Origin: Pseudomonas sp. VD-NE ins
Lineage (GTDB): Bacteria; Pseudomonadota; Gammaproteobacteria; Pseudomonadales; Pseudomonadaceae
Length of the DNA stretch: 64,000 bases
Assembly (NCBI RefSeq): GCF_031882575.1
Contig: NZ_CP134772.1
Location: forward strand, 3,057,001 to 3,121,000
Direction: 5' to 3'
Below the pieces are notes generated by a model. That model had not been told where the DNA came from, searched no databases, and saw only the letters and a list, made by a program, of their open reading frames with translations. Positions 1-7,324 of this stretch are shown here, piece after piece. The translations under genes were made by a program, and so were the position numbers. How positions within the stretch are numbered: the stretch's first letter is position 1; every line of letters begins with the position of its first letter.

Positions 1-705
1 ACCCGTCTGGGTTTCGTTACCGGTTATAGCGACAGCTCGTTGAGCATGGGCAGCGGCACGCATTCGTCGGCGTCGGTCGACAGCTACCACTTGGGTGCGT
101 ACCTGGGGCATCAGATCGATGCGCTGCGTCTGACCGTCGGCGGCGCCTACAGCTGGCACCGTGTCGACGTCAAACGTGACCTGCAGTTCGGGGACGTGAG
201 CGGTAAACAAAAGACCAAGCACGATGCCGCAACGACTCAAGTGTTCACCGAGGCCGCTTATGATCTGGGCCTGCAACCGATGAATCTGGAGCCGTTCGCC
301 AATCTGTCCTACGTGCACCTGAACACTGAAAGCTTCACCGAAAAGGGTGACGCGGCAGCGTTGAAGGGCGGCGAGGACAACCGTGATGTGGTGCTGTCGA
401 CCCTCGGCGTGCGCGCCAAGCGCAGCTTCGCCTTGTCGGATCAGCATCAACTGGAACTGGGTGCGAGCCTCGGCTGGCAGCACAACCTGAACAACGTTGA
501 TGCCGACAGCCATCTGGCCTTCGCCAACGGCAACAGCGCGTTCACCGTGCAGGGCGTGTCGATGGATCGCGATGCGGCAGTGGTCGGTGTGCGTGCGGGT
601 CTGGCGCTCAATCGCGATGTGCGGGTGAACCTGGATTACAACGGACTGATTGGCTCGAACGAGAAGGACCACGGCGTGGGTCTGACCCTCGACTGGCAGT
701 TCTAA
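1..705 (+). CDS. Autotransporter, C-terminal beta-barrel domain (5'-truncated by window edge)
   Basis: The reading frame is open from base 1, so only the last 234 residues are present. The visible part alternates hydrophobic and polar residues through many amphipathic strands (for example VDSYHLGAYLGHQ and RVNLDYNGL) and ends in DWQF, a terminal aromatic as in type Va autotransporter barrels recognised by the BAM complex. The missing N-terminal part would be the passenger. In several fluorescent pseudomonads the pair of lipase/polyurethanase genes found next here follows autotransporter serine proteases (PspA/PspB), so a protease passenger is likely. That is inference from gene order, since no catalytic residues lie within the window. 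A strong stem-loop follows 7 bases after the stop. Confidence 0.85.
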   Translation, partial: TRLGFVTGYSDSSLSMGSGTHSSASVDSYHLGAYLGHQIDALRLTVGGAYSWHRVDVKRDLQFGDVSGKQKTKHDAATTQVFTEAAYDLGLQPMNLEPFANLSYVHLNTESFTEKGDAAALKGGEDNRDVVLSTLGVRAKRSFALSDQHQLELGASLGWQHNLNNVDADSHLAFANGNSAFTVQGVSMDRDAAVVGVRAGLALNRDVRVNLDYNGLIGSNEKDHGVGLTLDWQF

Positions 706-711
706 GGCGTG

Positions 712-737
712 CTGGCAGCTCTGCAAAGAGCTGCCAG
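712..737 (+). terminator. Stem-loop between autotransporter and first lipase gene
   Basis: An 11-bp perfect stem (712-722 with 727-737) closes a GCAA tetraloop and is followed by TCATTT. The short T-run is weak, so this may be an attenuator or 3'-end stabiliser rather than a full intrinsic terminator. It lies 27 bases before the next start codon. Confidence 0.6.
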
Positions 738-763
738 TCATTTGAAGGAAGAGAGAGCACAAC

Positions 764-2452
764 ATGGGACTGTTCGATTATAAAAATGCCGATGGCAAAG
801 CGTTGTACAGCGACGCCATCGCACTCACGCTTTATGCCTACACGCCGACCGGCAAACCGTTGCCGGCCACCGCTTGGTCGCCGCTCACCGCGACGGCGCT
901 GGGTTATCAAAGCAAGGTCGGGCCGCAGGGCACGTTCTTCGGCGAGAAGGACGGCTTCACCAGCGCCGAGGCTGAAGTGCTCGGCAAATACGACGCCGCC
1001 GGCAAACTGATCGGTATCGGCGTGGCCTTTCGCGGCACCGGCGGGCTGGGTTACAGCGATACCTTCGGTGACCTGAAAAACAATCTTCTGGCCGCCATCG
1101 GGCCGTCGGATTACGCGAGCAATTACGCGAAAAACGCCTTCGATAATCTGCTCAAGGCTGTCGCGGCGTTTGCCATTGCCAATGGCATCGCCGCCAAGGA
1201 CGTGCTGATCAGTGGCCACAGCCTCGGCGGGCTCGGCGTCAACAGCGTGGCCGAGTTGAGCGCAAGCAACTGGGGCGGGTTCTTCAAGGACGCCAACTAC
1301 ATCACCTTCGCCTCGCCAACCCAGAGCAGCACCGGCAATAACGTGCTGAACATTGGTTTTGAAAACGACCCGGTGTTTCGTGTGCTCGATGGCACCACGT
1401 TCAGCACCGCCTCGATGGGCAAGCACGACAAGCCGCACGATTCGACCACCGACAACATCGTCAACTTCAACGACAACTACGCGTCCACCGCGCAGAACCT
1501 GGTGCCGTTCAGCATCGTCAATCCGTTGAACTGGTCGGCCCACAGCTCGCTGGGCTATGCCGATGGCTTGAATCGGGTCATCGATTCGAAGTTCTACAAC
1601 CTGACGCATAAAGACTCGACGATCATCGTCTCCAACCTGGAAGAAGCGTCCCGGGGCAAGACCTGGGTTGAAGATCTCGGTCGCAGCGGCGAGCCGCACA
1701 CCGGCAGCACCTTCATCATCGGCACCCAGAGCAGCGACTGGCTCAAGGGCGGGGCGGGTAACGACTTTCTCGAAGGCTTGGGCGGCGATGACCGTTTCCG
1801 GGATGACGGCGGCTACAACATCCTGCTCGGCGGCCAGGGCCACAACACCTTTGAACTGCAGAAACCGCTGCAGAACTTCAGCTTCGCCAACGACGGTGAC
1901 GGCACGCTGTACGTGCGCGACGCCTACGGCGGCATCAGCATGACCCGCGACATCGGCGCCTTGGTGAGCAAGGAGTCGGGCTCGTGGTGGGGCAGCAAGG
2001 AAATCACCTGGGGCGTTACGGCCAAAGGTTTGACCAATGGCAGCGAGCTGACCCAGTACAACCATTCGCTCAGCGGCGATGGCTACGGTAATGCGCTGCA
2101 TGCCACGGCTGACGGTGACTGGCTGTTCGGCCTCGGTGGCGATGACAAGCTGATCAGCGACAAGGGCCATGTGACCTTCGTCGGTGGCGCCGGGAATGAC
2201 GTGATGACTGCCGTGGGTGGCAACAACACCTTTCTGTTCAGCGGTGCGTTCGGTTTCGATGCCATCAACGGTTATCAGGGCAGCGACAAACTGGTGTTCA
2301 TGGGCGTCGAAGGCGCGGGGCAGGGCTACGACTACAAGCAGCACGCGTCGCAGACCGGCAGCGATACCGTGCTGAAGATTGGCGACTATGCCGTGACCCT
2401 GATCGGGGTGGGAGTGGCTAACCTGTCGGACTCTAATTTCATGTTCGCCTAG
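764..2452 (+). CDS. pueB: RTX family I.3 lipase / polyurethanase, PueB-like (562 aa)
   Basis: This is a secreted serine hydrolase acting on triglycerides or polyester polyurethane. The N-terminal half is an alpha/beta hydrolase with the GHSLGG nucleophile elbow. The triad can be placed as Ser153, Asp202 (in ENDPVF) and His260. The C-terminal half holds glycine-rich RTX calcium-binding nonapeptides (GGAGNDFLEG near residue 328 and GGAGNDV near 473). The protein lacks an N-terminal signal peptide and ends with hydrophobic residues after an acidic stretch, as expected for type I (ABC exporter) substrates. It is shorter than the downstream paralogue by about 55 residues, mainly in a lid-region segment after residue 30. 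The exporter genes (aprDEF type) are not in the window and probably lie upstream. The purine-rich leader GGAAGAGAGAG supports this ATG. Confidence 0.9.
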   Translation: MGLFDYKNADGKALYSDAIALTLYAYTPTGKPLPATAWSPLTATALGYQSKVGPQGTFFGEKDGFTSAEAEVLGKYDAAGKLIGIGVAFRGTGGLGYSDTFGDLKNNLLAAIGPSDYASNYAKNAFDNLLKAVAAFAIANGIAAKDVLISGHSLGGLGVNSVAELSASNWGGFFKDANYITFASPTQSSTGNNVLNIGFENDPVFRVLDGTTFSTASMGKHDKPHDSTTDNIVNFNDNYASTAQNLVPFSIVNPLNWSAHSSLGYADGLNRVIDSKFYNLTHKDSTIIVSNLEEASRGKTWVEDLGRSGEPHTGSTFIIGTQSSDWLKGGAGNDFLEGLGGDDRFRDDGGYNILLGGQGHNTFELQKPLQNFSFANDGDGTLYVRDAYGGISMTRDIGALVSKESGSWWGSKEITWGVTAKGLTNGSELTQYNHSLSGDGYGNALHATADGDWLFGLGGDDKLISDKGHVTFVGGAGNDVMTAVGGNNTFLFSGAFGFDAINGYQGSDKLVFMGVEGAGQGYDYKQHASQTGSDTVLKIGDYAVTLIGVGVANLSDSNFMFA

Positions 2453-2458
2453 ATCCAA

Positions 2459-2547
2459 TGTGGGAGCGAGCCTGCTCGCGAATGCGTAGTGTCAGTTGAA
2501 GTACTCGTACCTGACGCACCGCTTTCGCGAGCAGGCTCGCTCCCACA
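2459..2547. repeat. REP pair, TGTGGGAGCGAGC type
   Basis: Two inverted arms of about 26 bp (TGTGGGAGCGAGCCTGCTCG and its complement) flank a unique loop between pueB and pueA. It starts 6 bases after the stop of pueB, a typical site for REP pairs that act as mRNA 3' stabilisers. The same arm recurs at 4531-4607, 26235-26264 and 27591-27681. Confidence 0.9.
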
Positions 2548-2651
2548 GTAAAAAAAGCAGTAAGTAGTACTGAAATGCTCCGGGGCGTCCCCGAGGGGCG
2601 CCCTGGCTGTGAGCTATCTCTAACAATTCCAACAAGAGAGAGGCAATAGCA

Positions 2652-4505
2652 ATGGGTGTGTATGACTACAAGAACTTCGGCACAGCCGATTCCAAGGCGT
2701 TGTTCAGTGATGCCATGGCAATCACGCTGTATTCCTACCACAACCTTGATAACGGTTTTGCCGCCGGTTATCAGCACAACGGTTTCGGCCTCGGTCTGCC
2801 CGCTACGCTGGTCACGGCGCTGCTCGGTGGCACCGATTCGCAAGGAGTGATTCCCGGCATTCCGTGGAACCCCGACTCGGAAAAACTCGCTCTCGACGCG
2901 GTGAAAAAGGCCGGTTGGACACCCATCACCGCCTCGCAACTGGGCTACGACGGCAAGACCGATGCGCGTGGAACCTTCTTCGGCGAGAAGGCCGGTTACA
3001 CCACCGCACAAGTGGAAATCCTCGGCAAGTACGACGCCCAGGGCCATCTCACGGAACTCGGCATTGCTTTTCGCGGCACCAGCGGCCCGCGTGAGAACCT
3101 GATCCTCGACTCCATCGGCGACGTGATCAACGACCTGCTCGCCGCCTTCGGCCCCAAGGATTACGCCAAGAACTACGTCGGCGAAGCGTTCGGCAATCTG
3201 CTCAATGATCTGGTGGCGTTTGCCAAGGCCAACGGCCTGAGTGGCAAAGACGTGCTGGTCAGCGGTCACAGCCTCGGCGGCCTGGCGGTCAACAGCATGG
3301 CCGACCTGAGCGGCGGCAAGTGGGGCGGCTTCTTTGCCGACTCCAACTACATCGCCTATGCCTCGCCAACGCAAAGCAGCACCGACAAAGTGCTCAACGT
3401 CGGCTACGAAAACGACCCGGTGTTCCGCGCCCTCGACGGCTCGACCTTCACTGGCGCCTCCGTCGGCGTGCACGATGCGCCCAAAGTCTCGGCCACCGAC
3501 AACATCGTCAGCTTCAACGATCACTACGCCTCGACGGCGTGGAATCTGCTGCCGTACTCGATCCTTAATATTCCCACCTGGATCTCGCACTTGCCGACCG
3601 CATATGGCGACGGCATGAACCGCGTGATCGACTCAAAATTCTACGATCTGACCAGCCGCGACTCGACGATCATCGTCGCCAACCTCTCAGACCCGGCGCG
3701 GGCCAACACCTGGGTGCAGGACCTCAACCGCAACGCCGAAACCCACAAGGGCAGCACGTTCATCATTGGCAGTGACGCCAATGATCTGATCCAGGGCGGT
3801 AGCGGCAACGATTATCTGGAAGGCCGCGCCGGCAACGACACCTTCCGCGACAGCGGCGGCTACAACGTCATTCTTGGCGGGCAGGGCAGCAACACCCTCG
3901 ACCTGCAAAGCGCGGTGAAGAACTTCGACTTTGCCAACGACGGCGCCGGCAATCTCTACGTGCGCGATGCCAACGGCGGGATCAGCATCACCCGCGACAT
4001 CGGCAGCATTGTCACCAAGGAACCGGGCTTTCTCTGGGGCCTGTTCAAGGACGACGTGACCCACAGCGTCACGGCCAGCGGCTTGAAGGTCGGCAACAAC
4101 GTCACGGCTTACGAGTCCAGCGTCAAAGGCACCGGTGGCGCCGATACGTTGAAGGCGCATGCCGGCGGCGACTGGTTGTTCGGGCTGGACGGCAACGATC
4201 ACCTGATGGGTGGCGCGGGCAATGACGTGTTTGTTGGCGGTGCCGGTAATGACCTGATGGAGTCTGGCGGCGGGGCGGATACGTTTCTGTTCAACGGCGC
4301 GTTTGGGCAGGATCGGGTGGTCGGTTACACGTCCAATGACAAACTGGTGTTTCTCGGCGTGCAGGGTGTGTTGCCGGCGGAGGACTTCCGTGCCCATGCC
4401 GCCACTGTCGGGCAGGATACGGTGCTGACGTTTGGCAACGATTCGGTGACGTTGGTGGGGGTATCGCTGAACAGCCTGAGTGCTGACGGTGTTGTGATTG
4501 CCTGA
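2652..4505 (+). CDS. pueA: RTX family I.3 lipase / polyurethanase, PueA-like (617 aa)
   Basis: This is a paralogue of the preceding gene and has the full family I.3 length of 617 residues. The catalytic triad falls at Ser207 (GHSLGG), Asp255 (ENDPVF) and His313 (WISHLP), the numbering known for Pseudomonas family I.3 lipases. RTX nonapeptides (GGSGNDYLEG, GGAGNDVFVGGAGNDLME) form two calcium-binding beta-roll blocks near residues 378-395 and 515-540. The C-terminus, LSADGVVIA, resembles a type I secretion signal, and there is no N-terminal signal peptide. The start is supported by the leader AAGAGAGAGG, which resembles the leader of pueB, so the two genes look like an old tandem duplication. 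REP pairs flank the gene on both sides. Confidence 0.93.
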   Translation: MGVYDYKNFGTADSKALFSDAMAITLYSYHNLDNGFAAGYQHNGFGLGLPATLVTALLGGTDSQGVIPGIPWNPDSEKLALDAVKKAGWTPITASQLGYDGKTDARGTFFGEKAGYTTAQVEILGKYDAQGHLTELGIAFRGTSGPRENLILDSIGDVINDLLAAFGPKDYAKNYVGEAFGNLLNDLVAFAKANGLSGKDVLVSGHSLGGLAVNSMADLSGGKWGGFFADSNYIAYASPTQSSTDKVLNVGYENDPVFRALDGSTFTGASVGVHDAPKVSATDNIVSFNDHYASTAWNLLPYSILNIPTWISHLPTAYGDGMNRVIDSKFYDLTSRDSTIIVANLSDPARANTWVQDLNRNAETHKGSTFIIGSDANDLIQGGSGNDYLEGRAGNDTFRDSGGYNVILGGQGSNTLDLQSAVKNFDFANDGAGNLYVRDANGGISITRDIGSIVTKEPGFLWGLFKDDVTHSVTASGLKVGNNVTAYESSVKGTGGADTLKAHAGGDWLFGLDGNDHLMGGAGNDVFVGGAGNDLMESGGGADTFLFNGAFGQDRVVGYTSNDKLVFLGVQGVLPAEDFRAHAATVGQDTVLTFGNDSVTLVGVSLNSLSADGVVIA

Positions 4506-4530
4506 TGTTGATGTGGCGCCGGTAAGGGCC

Positions 4531-4607
4531 CTTTCGCGAGCAAGCTCGCTCCCACACTGGATCTGTGTCGTTTACAAATCCCCTGTGGGAGCGAGCTTGC
4601 TCGCGAA
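4531..4607. repeat. REP pair, reversed arm order
   Basis: The arm CTTTCGCGAGCAAGCTCGCT comes first and its complement TGTGGGAGCGAGCTTGCTCG second, the opposite head/tail order from the pair at 2459-2547. It lies 26 bases after the pueA stop. Confidence 0.88.
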
Positions 4608-4744
4608 GAACGATAATGCGGTTTAAAAGTGACTCGACAGCCATTCCCTGACTCAAACCCCAGCAAAACAGGAAATGCGGCCTAAAGCCGGCACGTGCAC
4701 ACACGTTCTATAGCTAGCCGCCATTGAGTACAGGAGATTCAAAC

Positions 4745-5119
4745 GTGAAAGGTTTCAAGGGGTATGTCGGGTTCGTTGCACTGGCGCTGTGTTCGGCCAA
4801 TGTCTGCGCCGATCTGCCTCAAAGTTCGATTCTGAGCCGCTATGGCGTCACCGCCGACCAACTGCCAAGTCCGCCGAAAACCGAGGCGGTTGAGCCGGTT
4901 GATGAGAAGAGTCGCTTTCAGATTCAGCCCGAACAACCGTTCGTGACCCTGCGCCTGGGTGACGACAAGCAGCCGCAAACTACCGGCAATCTGAGCATTG
5001 ATCGCATGGCGCAACAGGATCTGGACCGCTGCCGGCGTTTGCAAGGTGAAGTGGTCAAGCGGGGCGGCACGTACATGCCTTGCGATGGCAGCATTCCGGG
5101 CATGCCGACCTTCGAATAA
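4745..5119 (+). CDS. Small periplasmic protein of unknown function (124 aa)
   Basis: A GTG start is chosen at 4745 because AGGAGA sits 7 bases upstream, whereas the upstream TTG at 4724 has no binding site. From this start the protein begins with a clear signal peptide (positive start, hydrophobic GYVGFVALALC core, cleavage near NVCA/DLPQ). The mature part is about 100 residues, rich in Pro, Gln and charged residues. Two Cys (in LDRCRRLQ and MPCDGS) could form a disulfide. I do not recognise a family. It follows the lipase block but is separated from it by REPs, so a functional link is not supported. Confidence 0.75.
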   Translation: MKGFKGYVGFVALALCSANVCADLPQSSILSRYGVTADQLPSPPKTEAVEPVDEKSRFQIQPEQPFVTLRLGDDKQPQTTGNLSIDRMAQQDLDRCRRLQGEVVKRGGTYMPCDGSIPGMPTFE

Positions 5120-5127
5120 CACGCAAT

Positions 5128-5238
5128 GATCGTTCCCACGCGCAGCAAAGGAATGCAGCCCGGGACGCTCCGCGTCCCATCCAGAGGCGAACGCGGAGCG
5201 TCCGTTGAGGCATTCCCACGCAGAGCGTGGGAACGATC
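5128..5238. repeat. 111-bp palindromic repeat, GATCGTTCCCACGC family (copy 1)
   Basis: The element begins and ends with GATCGTTCCCACGC and its complement and holds an inner inverted arm, GGACGCTCCGCGTCC / GGAGCGTCC. Other copies are at 26274-26384 and 26669-26779, with a half copy inside 40213-40325. It sits between two convergent genes. Confidence 0.88.
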
Positions 5239-5252
5239 GGCACGAGCGAAAC

Positions 5253-5477
5253 CTAGTCTTCTTCGCGAACAGTAGCCACTTCGTCAGCGCGGACCTTTAC
5301 CTTGGCCCCGGAAATATCTTCGAACTCATAAAAGCCGTCCTTGGTTTTGGTTTTCGGCATGTCCTTGGTCAGATACTGGGTGCCGTTCTGCAGGGTGACC
5401 ACCGTTGGGGTCGAGCAACCGGCCAGTGCCAGCGCGGCAACGACGGCGAAAGGGATGCCCAGTGATTTGATTTTCAT
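5253..5477 (-). CDS. Small YgdI/YgdR-like lipoprotein (74 aa)
   Basis: The product starts MKIKSLGIPFAVVAALALAG followed by the lipobox cysteine (LAGC at residue 21), so it should be a lipidated envelope protein. The remainder forms a small SH3-like beta fold typical of the DUF903/YgdR family, with TVVTLQNGTQYLTKD and a terminal VRADEVATVREED. An upstream ATG in frame (5516) exists, but the ATG at 5477 directly follows GAGGTGGGT and begins the signal peptide. Function in the family is unclear and is usually linked to envelope stress. It is a monocistronic gene on the minus strand. Confidence 0.85.
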   Translation of the reverse strand: MKIKSLGIPFAVVAALALAGCSTPTVVTLQNGTQYLTKDMPKTKTKDGFYEFEDISGAKVKVRADEVATVREED

Positions 5478-5650
5478 ACCCACCTCTAAATCCTCATTCG
5501 ATGTGATGCCGAGCATTGTCGGCCCTCTAACGCGGTTGGTGCCATCCCCGGGGGAAAAGTTCGATAGCCCGGGAAAAAAATGCCATTGATCCTTTTCCGT
5601 TTGCGCCGGACCGGGCAGAGCTGTTATCTGTACGCATAACCAGTACTCGC

Positions 5651-7324
5651 TTGCCGTGGCCCAGAATTCCCGTGACTGCCAATCCCCTCGACGATCCGTT
5701 CTATTACCTTAACAACTTCCGGCAAGTGCTTGATTGGCTTGAGCTTCGCTATGCCGATGTGATGAGTGAAGCGGAACACGCGTTTATCCGCGACTTCAAG
5801 GCCTTGCCACGGACGTCGCAGGGTTTGCTGGTGAGGATGGTCATGCGCAAGGGCGTGCATTTTCGGGTGGGCAAACTCAATTATGTAGAAATCGGCGACA
5901 TCGCCGAGGCCGCGCAACCCTTGCTGGAGCAAGGCTGGATCGACGAACACGCACCGCTGGCTCTCGCCGAGTTGTTCGACGTGTTGCTCAAGGCCGAAAT
6001 TCTGCAAGCGTTTGCAGCCTTCATCGAACAGCCCAAGAGCCGCAAGGACGATTGGCTGCCGATACTCGCCGAGCAGTTTGCAGACGCTCGCAGCCTCTGC
6101 GAATGGGCGCCGCTGCTCGATGATCGCTTGTTCAGCCTGACCATCATGGACCTGTGCGACCGCTTGCGGCTGATGTTCTTCGGCAACCTCTATCAGGACT
6201 GGTCGGAATTCGTCCTCGCTGACCTCGGCATCTTCACCTATGAAAAAGTCGAATTCTGCGCCGATTCGCGAGGCCTGCGCAGCCGCGAAGACGTCGACGC
6301 CTGCCTGTTCCTGCACGACTGCCAACTACGATTCGAGGCCGGTGAGCCGCTGGACATCATTGTCGAACAGATCAGCGCCTTGCACTTCGACAACCCTTGG
6401 CTGCAACGCCGGCGTGGCAAGGTGCTGTTCCAGATCGGCCAGTACTGCGAACGCATCAGCGAATTTGCCCTGGCCCTGAGCATTTACCGCGACTGCGCCT
6501 ATCCCGGCGCCCGTTTGCGCATGATCCGTGTGCTGGAGCGCAGCGGCGAATACCCGCTGGCGCTGGAACTCGCGATGCTGGCAGAACAGGCGCCGGAAAG
6601 CGCCGCCGAGCAGCAGGGCCTGCAACGGATATTGCCAAGGCTGCGGCGCAAACTCGGTGGCCCGCCACTCAAGCGCACAACGGCGAAACCGGTCGAGCGG
6701 CTGGACTTGCAATTGCCGCGCACCGACCCAGCCGTGTCCGTGGAGTTTTACGTGCAGGCGCATCTGCACGATGACGAGGGACCGGTGCATTACGTGGAAA
6801 ACAGCCTGATCAACTCGCTGTTCGGCCTGTTGTGCTGGCCGGCGATCTTCGCGCCATTGCCCGGGGCGTTCTTCCACCCGTTCCAGCGTGGCCCGGTGGA
6901 CCTGCTTAACGAAGACTTCCAGCAGCGTCGCGCCGAGCTGTTTCAGGCGTGTCTGAGCGAACTCGACGACGAGCGCTATGCGGCGACCATTCGCCAGCGC
7001 TTCATCGACAAGTGGGGCATCCAGTCGCCATTCGTGTTTTGGGGCGCATTGAATGAAGAACTGCTGGAGCAGGCACTGGCCTGTCTGCCCGCCGAACACC
7101 TCAAACACTGGTTCAACCGTTTGCTGCTCGACATCAAGGCCAACCGCGCCGGCATGCCCGACCTGATCCAGTTCTGGCCCCAGCACAAAACCTACCGAAT
7201 GATTGAAGTCAAAGGCCCCGGCGATCGCTTGCAGGACAACCAATTGCGTTGGCTAGAGTTCTGCCATCAACACCAGATGCCGGTCGCCGTGTGTTACGTG
7301 CAATGGGCGGAGCAGAGCGCTTGA
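5651..7324 (+). CDS. FAN1-like VRR-NUC domain nuclease (557 aa)
   Basis: This is a structure-specific 5' flap endonuclease/exonuclease of the FAN1 family. In eukaryotes FAN1 acts in interstrand-crosslink repair, and a Pseudomonas FAN1 has been studied structurally. The C-terminal VRR-NUC fold carries the PD-(D/E)XK signature: GMPDL with Asp504, then EVKG with Glu519 and Lys521. The region before it (about 60-330) is helical and TPR-like, matching the SAP/TPR layout of the family, and an SAP-like DNA-binding part lies near the N-terminus. The start is unclear. TTG 5651 is given, but GTG 5672, 21 bases in, is equally possible, and neither has a strong ribosome site. The stop overlaps the proposed TTG start of the helicase gene, so the two are translationally coupled. 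Confidence 0.88.
   Translation: MPWPRIPVTANPLDDPFYYLNNFRQVLDWLELRYADVMSEAEHAFIRDFKALPRTSQGLLVRMVMRKGVHFRVGKLNYVEIGDIAEAAQPLLEQGWIDEHAPLALAELFDVLLKAEILQAFAAFIEQPKSRKDDWLPILAEQFADARSLCEWAPLLDDRLFSLTIMDLCDRLRLMFFGNLYQDWSEFVLADLGIFTYEKVEFCADSRGLRSREDVDACLFLHDCQLRFEAGEPLDIIVEQISALHFDNPWLQRRRGKVLFQIGQYCERISEFALALSIYRDCAYPGARLRMIRVLERSGEYPLALELAMLAEQAPESAAEQQGLQRILPRLRRKLGGPPLKRTTAKPVERLDLQLPRTDPAVSVEFYVQAHLHDDEGPVHYVENSLINSLFGLLCWPAIFAPLPGAFFHPFQRGPVDLLNEDFQQRRAELFQACLSELDDERYAATIRQRFIDKWGIQSPFVFWGALNEELLEQALACLPAEHLKHWFNRLLLDIKANRAGMPDLIQFWPQHKTYRMIEVKGPGDRLQDNQLRWLEFCHQHQMPVAVCYVQWAEQSA

Noticed and set aside
608..2458. A 616-residue minus-strand ORF opposite the first lipase gene.
   Set aside because: It is a GC-rich mirror of a strongly coding gene with intact triad and RTX motifs. 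The ORF protein is Val/Ala/Gly/Asp-rich with no domains or start signals.
2459..4607. CRISPR-like repeats, because short arms recur at regular places.
   Set aside because: The arms are inverted pairs scattered in intergenic gaps rather than regularly spaced direct repeats, and no cas genes are present; they are REP elements.
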